Origin: a virus
Reading direction: 5' to 3' (one strand)
Length of the DNA stretch: 21,411 nt
Virus record (IMG/VR): IMGVR_UViG_3300030329_003445
Span: 1-21,411 of that record
The notes beneath the pieces were generated by a model. That model saw only the letters and a list, made by a program, of their open reading frames with translations. It was not told the origin of the DNA and searched no databases. Within the stretch, counting starts at the first letter, position 1, and the number at the start of each line of letters is the position of its first letter. A program made the translations under genes and the position numbers. This document shows, one piece after another, positions 13,769 through 21,411 of this stretch.

Positions 13769-15006
13769 TATCGGGTGTCACTCTGGAACGCATCAAAGCT
13801 AATCCCCCCCGGTCGATGCGTGTAGTTGCCTCTCTGATCGAAGTCATCTATACGAAGCCGAAAACTCTGCAAGGCTTCGCGAATACGGGTGAGCCTGTTA
13901 TCAATCTCATCAAACTCCTCTTGATAGGACGGGTCACGACCGATGCTGCCGTCCGTTGCATAAACATCGTCTTCTGCCGTGCGCCCATGATCCCTCATGT
14001 CCTGCTCAAGAAGCTGCTTCTCCCTCATTAACTTCCAATACTGTCTGGCTTGGCCTGCGGCATACGACTGATTCTGCGAGGACAGACCCTTAAACGGATC
14101 ATCCTGCGCGGAGCCTCTGTGCAAGGTGGCAGTCGCGCCGGAATCAATCTCCCCGCCTTGAGTCACCACCTTGAACGGCTTATCTGAATCCGGCACATTG
14201 ATGTCCTTCACCTCGATGTCGCCTGCCGAGTCAGCTCCCGGCTTTGGGATAAAACTACCCGACCCGGTGGCGCTTGTTATTCCCCACATATAATTTGGCA
14301 TACCTTCCACTTCGTGAACCGAACCCGGTATCGCCGTTCCCTTTACATCCGGCTCCGGCAGCAACCTGTCCAGCGCCTGTGACATCCCTGCTATGTCCGC
14401 GCCGGGATTCCTGTCCAGCGCCTGCTTCGCAGCCGCAGCGCGGCGCTCCATGAAAGTTCCCGGTGGAGGCGGCAATGCCCCGGCTTGCTGCGCCGGAGTG
14501 GCCGCATCCCCAAAGCCCTGCGGCAAGGGCGGCATGGGTGGTGTCGGCCTCGACATCAAGTGCAGGGCGTCCCTGACCGCTTTGGCCGTCGCATCGCCCT
14601 CCTCCATCTGATCCTTGTAAACATCTCCCTGCAACTTGGAGGCGCGGTTGCTCAACATCTTGCCAATCATCTCCTGCCCCTCTTTCGCACCTTCATAAAG
14701 GGATATTCGTTCCTCCGCAGACTTGCTCAAGTAGCCTGCCTCACCCATCTCGCCGTAGACAGAGACAGGCTGGCCGGTTGACTTGGCGTAGGCATCCATA
14801 GCTTTCATCGCCGTGTCACCCGCCTTGGCCAGCTTGTTGAGTGCCTTCTCCTCCTCGTCCTTCTCCTTGATGGCGTCTGCAATGCTCTTGCTCGCGCTCT
14901 CCATTCCCTTGGCGATCGCGCGCGCCCCCATCGTTGCCGTCTCCATGAAACCGGGCGGTGGCCCCACCGGGCCTGCGCTCCCCTGCCAATAATTATACTT
15001 TGCCAT
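13768..15006 (-). CDS. Probable internal virion (core/ejection) protein, 412 aa
   Basis: The 412-residue product lies between the portal gene (2 bases after its stop) and the giant gene (shares one base with its ATG). It starts with a Gly/Pro-rich head, then a long Ala/Lys/Glu helical region (about 20-75) likely to form coiled coil. A helical stretch follows to about 145. Next comes a Pro-rich linker (RPTPPMPPLPQG) and a less ordered middle with Gly, Ser and Asp. A second coiled-coil-like segment sits at about 320-385. I recognise no enzyme motif. Length, low-complexity helical nature and place in the portal/ejectosome gene block are those of podoviral internal core proteins (compare T7 gp14-gp16 by position only). 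A weak AGGGG lies 8 bases before the ATG. A scaffold-like or assembly role is an alternative. Confidence 0.75.
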   Translation of the reverse strand: MAKYNYWQGSAGPVGPPPGFMETATMGARAIAKGMESASKSIADAIKEKDEEEKALNKLAKAGDTAMKAMDAYAKSTGQPVSVYGEMGEAGYLSKSAEERISLYEGAKEGQEMIGKMLSNRASKLQGDVYKDQMEEGDATAKAVRDALHLMSRPTPPMPPLPQGFGDAATPAQQAGALPPPPGTFMERRAAAAKQALDRNPGADIAGMSQALDRLLPEPDVKGTAIPGSVHEVEGMPNYMWGITSATGSGSFIPKPGADSAGDIEVKDINVPDSDKPFKVVTQGGEIDSGATATLHRGSAQDDPFKGLSSQNQSYAAGQARQYWKLMREKQLLEQDMRDHGRTAEDDVYATDGSIGRDPSYQEEFDEIDNRLTRIREALQSFRLRIDDFDQRGNYTHRPGGISFDAFQSDTR

Positions 15007-15008
15007 AT

Positions 15009-17081
15009 CTATGCCCCTAATCTTCCAATCTGTGCGTTCTGTGCCTGCACCAGTTGATGCTCATGCTGCTTCATGCGCTTGATGACATTCTCTTGGAACG
15101 CCGGGTCTTGCGACATGAGCCTCTGCGCCGTGGCGCTGCTGGCCAGCTTCTGCATCTCCTCCAGCCTTAACCCGTGCGCCTGTCCCGGCTTGATGTCCAC
15201 ATCCGCCCCGGCGGCGATTTGAGCAAAGGCGGTGCGCTCCTCCTCGATCTCCTGCAAGCTCGCCGCCTCCTGCGGTCGGAGCAGGCGTTCGCCAAGCTGC
15301 GGGTCGATGAACTCAAACAAGACCTCCATCGCCGCCGTGCGATCCACCACCGCGTTGACATCAAACTCGACCGCCACCTTCAGCAGCTCCAGCTTCTGCT
15401 TCACCAGCTCCATGTCGAGGTTCGCCACATTGTAGCTCACCGCCACATCAAACTCGCCCTGTATCTCGTCCCGGCCCACTTGCAGCGGCTCGGCCTGACG
15501 GCTTCCCACCACGCGGAAATACATTTCATCCGCCATGAACTGCTGGCAGAGCTGGAAACACATCCCAAGGGCGTCCCCCCAGTAACCCAGCCATTTGCCC
15601 ACCATGTTCTGCTGCCTCATGCGCGCGTAAAACTGGTTCTCCTTGCCGACGGGCCGACCAAAATAGCGGTCTGCCATCTCGCGGATGTTCAGCTCCACCT
15701 CCTTGCTGCCGCTGTCGATCTTGGGCGCGTCAGCATACTCGTAGTCGTCCGGCCTCATGCGGGGGATCATCACGCCCGGCCCCCACTTGCTCGGCGCGCG
15801 GCCCACCGGGTGCATCAGGGGCGGCATCGTGGCCAGATAAGCCCGATCCACGCGCCCGTCCCATTCGGTCTTGATCTGCTTCTGCCACACGGAAGCCACC
15901 TCGCCGTATCCACGGGTGTCATCGAGCCTGCGGCTTAAATGCTCCCGGCGCAGCGCCACAAACGGGTACTGGCCATGCGCGTAGTTGAGCAGCTCCTCAC
16001 GGCCCACGATCTCGTCGCCCCGGTCGTTGCTCGTCAACTGGGGGCAGAACACGATGTAATAGATGCCCGGCACACCGTTCTCATCGCAGCGCCGTTCAAA
16101 GGCATGGACAATCTCGTAGAGCTTGCGCGTGTCCAGATCAACCAGACCGGGGCGCTCCCCGCGCAGCTTGACCTCGCTCGCGAACTCGGCCCCGCCGCTC
16201 AACCCCTTGCCGCGCTCCAGCACCTCCTTGATCCACCCCTCATCCCAGCCACGATTTCCCTTGGCGTCCTTGAGTTGCTCCGCCGTCATGTACTGACGCC
16301 AGAACAGCCGACGGGCCTGCTGCAAATCCGTCGTGTCGTTCGGGAAGAAGAAATCCTCCCCAACACGCAGCGCCGTCAACTGGGGCCGGTTCTTCACCAC
16401 CTCCGGCGCGGTGTAGGTGGCCGCGCCTGTCTCCCTCAAGTCCTTGACCATCCGCTTGGCCTCCGAATTGGACAGCTCAACGCCCAGCAGCCCCTTGGAG
16501 AGACCGATCGCATCATCCTCCGTCACCGGGTTGAGGATCAGCTCCGGCAGGCGCGCCTCCATCGAGTCGGGCCGCTGCTGCTGCGCCCATTGGGCGATCG
16601 TCTCCATGTCGATCTGGCGGTAGCCGTTGAGCTGTTCCCGCTGCCACAACACACTCATCACCGCCACGCCGTTCTCGCAGTAGTAATTGGCCGCAAGCTC
16701 GGCTTCGTGAAAGAACTCGTCCATCTGGTTGTCCACCATCCATCGCAGGAGGTTGCTCGCCAGAAACGCCTTCTTGGCGTCGCCACTCTCGGTCGGCAGC
16801 GCCGTCACCTTCATCTGCCGCAGGCTCGTCATCAGCATATCGACATCCTCCTGCACATAGGAATCCACCAGCGGAACCCGGCTGTCACTCGCGCCGTCAA
16901 ACGGAACCACATTGGCCCCGGTGTTCTTCTTCCACTTCTTGCCGTCGCCACTCTGCCCGGCCCACTCGTTGAAACGCTCGCGCCGGTTCTCGTCGCGCCG
17001 ATCGGTCAGGGTGCTGGTGATGGCCTCATTGTATTCAGCCACCATCCCGCCCAAGTCCAGTTTGTATTCCTTATCCGCCAT
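15009..17081 (-). CDS. Portal protein, 690 aa
   Basis: The protein has the look of large podoviral portals. It has an N-terminal helix (MVAEYNEAITSTLTDRRDE), the string VVPFDGASDSRVPLVDSYVQEDVDML that is typical of this family, and a helical wing region. A central stretch (GRPVGKENQFYARMRQQNM) may contact the stem, and the C-terminus is long, helical and charged (LQEIEEERTAFAQ, then MKQHEHQLVQAQNAQ). The usual length of such portals (about 600-750) is matched. I choose the ATG at 17081 (MADKEYKL), which has GGAG 9 bases upstream. An earlier in-frame ATG at 17096 would overlap the preceding gene by 10 bases and destroy that site as a leader. The portal forms the 12-subunit ring at the capsid vertex through which DNA passes. 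Neighbouring genes are likely core and ejection proteins. Confidence 0.85.
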   Translation of the reverse strand: MADKEYKLDLGGMVAEYNEAITSTLTDRRDENRRERFNEWAGQSGDGKKWKKNTGANVVPFDGASDSRVPLVDSYVQEDVDMLMTSLRQMKVTALPTESGDAKKAFLASNLLRWMVDNQMDEFFHEAELAANYYCENGVAVMSVLWQREQLNGYRQIDMETIAQWAQQQRPDSMEARLPELILNPVTEDDAIGLSKGLLGVELSNSEAKRMVKDLRETGAATYTAPEVVKNRPQLTALRVGEDFFFPNDTTDLQQARRLFWRQYMTAEQLKDAKGNRGWDEGWIKEVLERGKGLSGGAEFASEVKLRGERPGLVDLDTRKLYEIVHAFERRCDENGVPGIYYIVFCPQLTSNDRGDEIVGREELLNYAHGQYPFVALRREHLSRRLDDTRGYGEVASVWQKQIKTEWDGRVDRAYLATMPPLMHPVGRAPSKWGPGVMIPRMRPDDYEYADAPKIDSGSKEVELNIREMADRYFGRPVGKENQFYARMRQQNMVGKWLGYWGDALGMCFQLCQQFMADEMYFRVVGSRQAEPLQVGRDEIQGEFDVAVSYNVANLDMELVKQKLELLKVAVEFDVNAVVDRTAAMEVLFEFIDPQLGERLLRPQEAASLQEIEEERTAFAQIAAGADVDIKPGQAHGLRLEEMQKLASSATAQRLMSQDPAFQENVIKRMKQHEHQLVQAQNAQIGRLGA

Positions 17082-17086
17082 GATGT

Positions 17087-17908
17087 TTAGCTCCATCTAC
17101 CGCCCTTACCAAAGCCAGCCCCGCCAAATGACCCAAGCGCGCTGATGCCTGCGCCCCACATCGCGCCCTTGTTGGCTGCGGTCGCCGTGCGCGCCGCCAA
17201 GATTCCCTGATAGTTGCCACCGTGGATCGCACCGGCATAGCCACTCTCTGGGTTGAACAGTTGCCCCGGCCCCATGCCCTGCGCCTGACCCATGATCGCC
17301 TGCGACTGCATCGCGTTCTGCGAGGGCCGACCCAGAATCGCCATGAACGGATCGGCGGTGGTAGCCTGCCGCATGGCCAAAGCCTGATACGCATTTGCCC
17401 TCTCTGTGCCTCGACGGCGCTCACGACCACGCTGAAGCTCTGCGGCTTCGTAGAATATATCCGCAGGGCCGTGGCCAAAGCCTGCCGCCGCGCGGCCCCC
17501 TGCTACATCCTGCGAGAACTGTCGGCGCTCTATGCCGGTCAACCGGCCATCCGCATCAACCCCCTCCTTCGCCTTCATCATCATGGTCTGCATTAGCTCG
17601 GCCTTCCGTGGATCCATTTGATCCAGCGCAGCCATAGCGCGCGGCCCAAGCTGCTCGATGTCTCGGATGTCGCCCTCGCGTTGCGCCGACTGCATCTGGC
17701 GCAGCGCCGGGTCGATCGTGGTCTGGTACAGGTCAAGCATCTGCGGCGTCATCTGCCGCGCGATGTCCATCTCCAGTTGCGCGTACTGCGGCTGAAATTC
17801 TGCCTCTGACTTAAACAAGTCCTCGGCAAGCCGAATCTGCGCACCTAAATTTCCAGATACCTCTTTCCCGTAATCACGGGGAGGCGGCGCTTTAACTGTT
17901 GTTCCCAT
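17087..17908 (-). CDS. Probable internal virion or portal-adjacent structural protein, 273 aa
   Basis: The 273-residue product is mostly predicted helix. It has a Pro-rich start (KAPPPRDYGKE), Met/Gln-rich helices at about 25-110 (ARQMTPQMLDLYQTTIDPAL, LMQTMMMKAKEG), a charged helix near 160, and a Gly/Ala/Met-rich C-terminus ending with glycine-zipper spacing (GAGISALGSFGGAGFGKGG). A Gly/Ala-rich tail of this kind is common in phage internal proteins that insert in membranes during DNA ejection, such as T7 gp14, but no homology is claimed. The ATG has GGAG 9 bases upstream. The TAA lies 5 bases before the preferred portal ATG. It is in the structural block, so a role in the virion core is probable. 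Confidence 0.75.
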   Translation of the reverse strand: MGTTVKAPPPRDYGKEVSGNLGAQIRLAEDLFKSEAEFQPQYAQLEMDIARQMTPQMLDLYQTTIDPALRQMQSAQREGDIRDIEQLGPRAMAALDQMDPRKAELMQTMMMKAKEGVDADGRLTGIERRQFSQDVAGGRAAAGFGHGPADIFYEAAELQRGRERRRGTERANAYQALAMRQATTADPFMAILGRPSQNAMQSQAIMGQAQGMGPGQLFNPESGYAGAIHGGNYQGILAARTATAANKGAMWGAGISALGSFGGAGFGKGGRWS

Positions 17909-18272
17909 AATATTGTCTCCTAAATCGTTTTGTTACCCTGTCGTACTGTTCCCATGTCCAGACCTTCAACTTCTCCTTGTTCGCCTTGTTCCGATGCCAA
18001 GCCACATACGGCAGCTTGAACGGCGCTACCTCCAGAAACCTCTGGAGAGCGCGCTGGCCAGCCCCCAACCAGACAAACCACACATCACAAACATCCTTGT
18101 CCCACGCCAGAAACTCGTCAGCCTGCGCCAGACATTCGCGAGGGACAGGACGACCCATAATGAAGCAATCAGAACCGCTCCACACATAGCCATGCTGAAG
18201 ATGCCAACCGAGAACACGATGAAAGTCATCATGTCCCTCCCATTCCGCAGCCGTGACAATGGGGCTATTCAC
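17892..18272 (-). CDS. Hypothetical Trp-rich phage protein, 126 aa (GTG start)
   Basis: A GTG at 18272 is preferred as start. It is preceded by AAGGAGGAGA and overlaps the stop of the previous gene by 8 bases. Starting at the upstream ATG (18365) would add 31 Arg-rich residues that are just the previous gene read in another frame. The resulting 126 residues contain about nine Trp in alternating strand/helix pattern: FHRVLGWHLQHGYVWSG, DVWFVWLGAGQRALQRFLE, LPYVAWHRNK, LKVWTWEQYDRV. Small proteins of this shape precede the internal core genes in many T7-like and marine podoviruses (comparable in position to T7 gp13), sometimes noted as acetyltransferase-like. The acyl-CoA loop is not evident here. 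The 3' end overlaps the next gene by 17 bases. Confidence 0.7.
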   Translation of the reverse strand: MNSPIVTAAEWEGHDDFHRVLGWHLQHGYVWSGSDCFIMGRPVPRECLAQADEFLAWDKDVCDVWFVWLGAGQRALQRFLEVAPFKLPYVAWHRNKANKEKLKVWTWEQYDRVTKRFRRQYYGNNS

Positions 18273-18645
18273 TCTCCTCCTTCTTCGGATTCGCCGGACT
18301 GCCCTCGGCGGCCTTAACGCTTGTATCCACCGTGACCTCTGGAGCCTCAAAGTCGGCAGGCGCAACCGGGCGCTGCTTCATAGCCTCAATCTGGCTGTCC
18401 AAAGAAGCAACCCAACCTTGGTCGGCCACGAATTGGCTAACGAGCTTGTTCGCATTGGACTTGAATGTGGACACGGCTGGACATTTACCCTCCGGGTAGT
18501 GGTATGTGCCGTCAATGTATGCCGAATTACCCTTACCATCCTCTGCGGTAAGGCCGATGACCACATGACAAACCTTGCCAGCCTCGGCGTGTCCGTCACA
18601 ATGGCATTGAGGTTCTAAACGAACGCATTTGTAAGTATTAGCCAT
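18265..18645 (-). CDS. Hypothetical protein with Cys-rich N-terminus, 126 aa
   Basis: The 126-residue protein begins with a Cys/His cluster (C7, C14, C16, H19, C26: KCVRLEPQCHCDGH, then KVCHVV), continues through a short beta-like part (NSAYIDGTYHYPEGKC) and a helical part (FKSNANKLVSQFVADQGWVA), and ends in an Ala/Pro/Glu-rich disordered tail (KKEESE). Cys spacing could bind a metal or form disulfides, but it does not match a zinc finger I know. The start follows the lipoprotein-like gene by 5 bases with AAGGA about 10 bases before ATG. Its own tail carries the Shine-Dalgarno AAGGAGG for the following GTG-start gene. Function unknown. Confidence 0.7.
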   Translation of the reverse strand: MANTYKCVRLEPQCHCDGHAEAGKVCHVVIGLTAEDGKGNSAYIDGTYHYPEGKCPAVSTFKSNANKLVSQFVADQGWVASLDSQIEAMKQRPVAPADFEAPEVTVDTSVKAAEGSPANPKKEESE

Positions 18646-18650
18646 ATCTA

Positions 18651-18866
18651 TTATTCCTTATCAGTTCCAATGTATTCTATGTCGAAGAATGGGGTATCCA
18701 CCTCCAGCGTACCGGGGAGCGACTTGCATCCTGCCCCGCACAAAACAACAAACACCGACAACCCAATGATCGTCAGCCACCGCTTGATCTTCTCCTTTAT
18801 CCTTTTCATAAAAGTTTTCTTCTCCCTCCTCGGAAACATGGCGTCTGGATCGTAGTCTCCATTCAC
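18651..18866 (-). CDS. Small membrane or lipoprotein-like protein, 71 aa
   Basis: The ATG at 18866 overlaps the previous stop (ATGA) and has GGAGG six bases upstream. The 71 residues comprise an acidic start, a basic stretch (FMKRIKEKIKRW, 19-30), a hydrophobic helix (LTIIGLSVFVVLCGAG, 31-46), Cys47 and a short acidic exterior (CKSLPGTLEVDTPFFDIEY). Cys after CGAG resembles a lipobox, though Gly at -3 is atypical. An internal Met20 would make a textbook lipoprotein signal sequence but has no well-spaced Shine-Dalgarno, so the longer form is preferred. Location next to tail-fibre and membrane-protein genes fits an o-spanin-like, membrane-anchor or superinfection-exclusion role. No companion i-spanin is recognised nearby. 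Confidence 0.65.
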   Translation of the reverse strand: MNGDYDPDAMFPRREKKTFMKRIKEKIKRWLTIIGLSVFVVLCGAGCKSLPGTLEVDTPFFDIEYIGTDKE

Positions 18867-19300
18867 TTCCTCCGCCCCCTCGCTGCCGGTTTGGCTTTCG
18901 GCTTGTCCACTATCGACACCTCCATTGGCCCCATCTGCTCGCTGCCCTTTGGTAGATAATCCGGCTCACAACCGTTGGGCAGGCGGCGCTCGACAGTCAG
19001 GTGCTTTAACTGACTGTTCGGGATTATCAGCGCGGTTCCCCTGTCCGCCATCTGGAATGTGGTGTTCAAACAACCTTTACGAATCACCCGCGCCTGACGC
19101 CCGTGGAGGAACAGGATTTCATCATTCCTCCACGACGAACTCCAGAAAACCATCATCCCCTGCACAAAATTCATCAACAAATCCTTCCCCATGAGCGCCA
19201 GAAACGCACATATGAATAACCAGCCATACTCACCCATTAAATTCTTCGCCACTCCCTCCATCGCTTCCTGACCTACAAGTTGTTGAACGATGTTTGTCAT
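18863..19300 (-). CDS. MscS beta-domain-like membrane protein, 145 aa
   Basis: The chosen ATG (19300) has GGAGG seven bases upstream and overlaps the tail-fibre stop (ATGA). A longer frame from 19354 would lie inside the fibre gene. Residues 1-25 form an amphipathic helix, and about 26-54 a hydrophobic helix (YGWLFICAFLALMGKDLLMN, then FVQGMMVF). The rest resembles the beta domain of small-conductance mechanosensitive channels: a polar turn (WRNDEILFLHGRQARVIRKG) aligned with MscS's GDWVEI-x-G-x-x-G-x-V, then CLNTTFQMADRG, and the hallmark IPNS-x-L at 93-98. The C-terminus is a basic disordered tail (KPKAKPAARGRRK). MscS normally has three membrane helices and an alpha/beta C-terminal vestibule. 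Only a TM3-plus-beta core is present here, so a channel, a virion or a membrane protein are all possible. Resemblance is by motif only. Confidence 0.72.
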   Translation of the reverse strand: MTNIVQQLVGQEAMEGVAKNLMGEYGWLFICAFLALMGKDLLMNFVQGMMVFWSSSWRNDEILFLHGRQARVIRKGCLNTTFQMADRGTALIIPNSQLKHLTVERRLPNGCEPDYLPKGSEQMGPMEVSIVDKPKAKPAARGRRK

Positions 19301-21411
19301 CCGGTTCCCTCCAACTGCTCTATACGCTTGAGTGCGTCTTGCAACGCTCCCCATAAAATTGGAACCATTTGCGAGTGGGCTACTCCTTGGTATTTCTCCC
19401 CATCTTTTTCGCCAGTAACTAAATCGTTTAGCTGAATCTTTTCATCACACTCATGGGCAAGAAAGCCTACCCGGTCTTGTGTTTGTGCTGAATGGCGGCG
19501 AGCCTCGCACTTGTTGTTCCAGCGATACGAATAAACAGGAAGCGATTGTACGAGATTAGCGGCATTCGATGTGTCCCACGGTGTTAGATTGTCCTTCAAG
19601 CGGTAGTCCGAAGACTCTGTTACTGACCAGCAATAAATATTCCCAACGACATTAACATGGCCCCCCGTTTTTATTTTGTAATCCGTATCAACAACCGAGC
19701 CTACCCCCATGCTCCCAGCAATATAAGTATTGCCCGTGAAGGTTGCTGCGGTTCCCGAAAGTGTGGAACCCACCGACAAAGTGTCATCACACTCAACCGC
19801 ATTTTTAAGTAGGGTAGTCCCGTTGACATACAACTTATGTGAACCGGGGTCTGTCGTTCCTATGCCAACATTGCCGTCAGACATGATCCTTACCGCTTCA
19901 GAAGTTCCAACCTCAAAAGCAAGCGAATCTCCATTGTGTCGGTACACGATTCTTCCAGCGTCATCGTCTGCTGAATCTCCAAAATTTATAACATTTAGAG
20001 CAGTAGTTGATCCTCCTTTTAAGAAAAGATGGGTGCTTTGAGACGCATTAGTGCTTGTGTTATACAGCCGCATTGAAGCACCTGACTTTTCAACATCCAA
20101 CAGGTGGTTTGGCGAATCTGTCCCAATGCCGACATTGCCGTCTGCTTGAATTCTAAATTTTTCAGATGCGCCAGTTTCTACCCGCAGCCCCGAAGCAGTT
20201 CCCATTCCGCCTGCCACAATGACTCTAACGCCGTTGTTCTCGGTTAATGCCCCCGTGACACCGACATTGGCGTTTGTTGTTTGTGACTGAATGTATAGCG
20301 GTGCTTGAGCGTTTGAAGTATTGGAGTCTACAAATATAGCACCAGCGTATTTTCCCGTGCTGTCATATCGTTCCCGAACAAAATCTATTCCGCTAGAATT
20401 GCCGTTACCTGTCTGCTCTATTCTAACAATTGCGTTCCCTCCAGCTTTATAGGTATGAAGCAATGATGATGGCTCAGTAGTCCCTATGCCGACACGACCC
20501 CCATAGGTACTGTCTGTTCCTGCAAACAATACTGGAGAGCCTCCATCCTCCAATGTGATCCCACCAGTACCATCCTGCCTAATGCTGGCAGAATAAGAAG
20601 AATTTACTCTCCACTCCCTATAACTTAACCAGTTGGCTGTACCTGTGTCAAAGGTGTAAAGATTACCAGTAATCCTAGCGGCCCCATTTACATGAAGGGG
20701 TTGGTCTGGCGCAGTAGTCCCAATGCCGACATAGCCGTCAGAATCAAGCACCATTGCCGTTGTTGAACCATCGCTTTTATAGAACTGCGCTATGTTGTTG
20801 CCCGTGGCCCCGACTGTCATTAACCCCGTGGTTCCCGGCAGCGCAACGGTGTGGAAGGTTCCACCGGGGCTGGTTGTTCCGATGCCGACTTTGCCGTCAG
20901 ATTTAATACGAACCCTTTCTCCTCCACCAGCCTGTAGGAACATATTGTCACCAATAGAACCTAATGTGACTTTATAATCTGCTGTGGTAGTTGGGTCTTG
21001 AAATTCAAGGCCAGACTTCGTTGTAGAAGCTCCACCTATAATTCTTACTGGTAAATTATCCCCAGAACCGCCTACAACTGTAAGTTTTCTACCGGGGCTA
21101 GTAGTCCCTATGCCGACTTTGCCAGCATCTGTAATCCTCATTCTTTCACTTCCCGACCCAGAAGTGCCTGTGTTAAATATTATGTCGTCTGCAACTAGCC
21201 GTAAATTTTCTGGGTTGCCACTATTATTGCTCCCCTTGAGGGTGATTAATGAATCGTCATAGTTGGCAAGGAACCTCCGACCACTTGTGAAAAACACATC
21301 AAGCAAGGAAATCGGCGAAGCAGTCCCAATGCCGACATAGCCAGTCTGATCTATGACTAAAGCGTTGGCTCTGACGTTGCCGCCATCCGTTAAAGAAAAC
21401 TCCCAACTATT
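19297..21411 (-). CDS. Tail fibre/spike protein with VGIGT repeats and S74 self-cleaving chaperone (5' truncated)
   Basis: The frame stays open to the window end, so the true start is outside; 704 residues are visible. Seven units of about 53-120 residues each end in a motif such as SDGKVGIGTTSPG followed by LLDV, LTV or LHV, typical of beta-rich trimeric fibre shafts. The corresponding ATGCCGAC DNA words lie at 19862 (one mismatch), 20126, 20486, 20723, 20882, 21110 and 21329, all in frame. The C-terminal 104 residues begin at SDYRLKDNL and contain YSYRWNN, VGFLAHE and a terminal helix: the peptidase S74 intramolecular chaperone, in which Ser and Lys of S-D-x-R-x-K drive autocleavage after trimer folding. 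The protein probably recognises the host surface. Its stop overlaps the MscS-like gene in ATGA. Confidence 0.9.
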   Translation of the reverse strand, partial: NSWEFSLTDGGNVRANALVIDQTGYVGIGTASPISLLDVFFTSGRRFLANYDDSLITLKGSNNSGNPENLRLVADDIIFNTGTSGSGSERMRITDAGKVGIGTTSPGRKLTVVGGSGDNLPVRIIGGASTTKSGLEFQDPTTTADYKVTLGSIGDNMFLQAGGGERVRIKSDGKVGIGTTSPGGTFHTVALPGTTGLMTVGATGNNIAQFYKSDGSTTAMVLDSDGYVGIGTTAPDQPLHVNGAARITGNLYTFDTGTANWLSYREWRVNSSYSASIRQDGTGGITLEDGGSPVLFAGTDSTYGGRVGIGTTEPSSLLHTYKAGGNAIVRIEQTGNGNSSGIDFVRERYDSTGKYAGAIFVDSNTSNAQAPLYIQSQTTNANVGVTGALTENNGVRVIVAGGMGTASGLRVETGASEKFRIQADGNVGIGTDSPNHLLDVEKSGASMRLYNTSTNASQSTHLFLKGGSTTALNVINFGDSADDDAGRIVYRHNGDSLAFEVGTSEAVRIMSDGNVGIGTTDPGSHKLYVNGTTLLKNAVECDDTLSVGSTLSGTAATFTGNTYIAGSMGVGSVVDTDYKIKTGGHVNVVGNIYCWSVTESSDYRLKDNLTPWDTSNAANLVQSLPVYSYRWNNKCEARRHSAQTQDRVGFLAHECDEKIQLNDLVTGEKDGEKYQGVAHSQMVPILWGALQDALKRIEQLEGTG

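Noticed and set aside
15174-17090. Plus-strand open frames of 254 aa and 383 aa opposite the portal gene
   Set aside because: Antisense shadows of the portal gene with biased His/Leu/Arg composition and no recognisable fold or start signal.
18273-18365. N-terminal extension of the 126-aa Trp-rich gene to the ATG at 18365
   Set aside because: It would add an Arg-rich stretch that is the preceding gene read out of frame, and the GTG at 18272 has a strong Shine-Dalgarno.
1-21411. CRISPR array or insertion sequence
   Set aside because: No regularly spaced identical repeats with unique spacers and no transposase were seen. The regular repeats found are coding repeats in the fibre and linker, and the att arm sites.

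Overview
The window looks like part of a temperate, probably podovirus-type phage genome of about 58-60% G+C by eye. It carries a portal protein, tail-side and internal virion proteins, a giant ejected-type 'polyvalent' protein, and a tyrosine integrase beside a tRNA-derived attachment site. No ribosomal RNA, complete tRNA or host housekeeping gene is visible. The host cannot be fixed. The att core is the 3' half of a tRNA-Thr(UGU) with encoded CCA, so the host is a bacterium with such a gene. The integrase N-terminus reminds me of integrases from Verrucomicrobiota, but that is only an impression.

Layout. (1) 1-2118, plus strand: a compact run of small, mostly unrecognised genes with stop/start overlaps and A/T-rich leaders instead of Shine-Dalgarno sites. 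It starts with the end of a truncated gene and closes with a ribbon-helix-helix regulator and a 54-residue membrane protein. (2) 2119-2195: two hairpins, the second a plausible rightward terminator, where this operon meets the convergent integrase gene (2166-3458, minus). (3) 3459-3758: an A/T-rich attP region with paired 10-bp direct repeats on both flanks, a perfect 17-bp palindrome, and a 50-bp tRNA-Thr 3' half as core. (4) 3759-21411, minus strand: a leftward late operon. In transcription order it encodes a tail fibre with an S74 self-cleaving chaperone (5' end outside the window), an MscS-beta-like membrane protein, a small lipoprotein-like protein, two small hypothetical proteins, an internal virion-like protein, the portal, a second internal virion-like protein, the 3257-residue polyvalent protein and a 79-residue conserved-looking protein.

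Because phage genes lie on both sides of the att core, the site is attP, not attL or attR. The DNA therefore represents a free, circular or permuted phage genome, or less likely a junction between tandem prophages. On integration the integrase would end up at one prophage end and the 79-residue gene at the other. The late genes probably build the portal and its internal core. The giant protein combines a ParB/DdrB-like domain, a superfamily 2 helicase, a RadC-like JAB domain, an HExxH metallopeptidase and an LPD38-like C-terminus. It is best read as a protein packaged and ejected with the DNA to protect or establish it in the new cell. Terminase, major capsid, replication and lysis genes were not recognised here and presumably lie outside.
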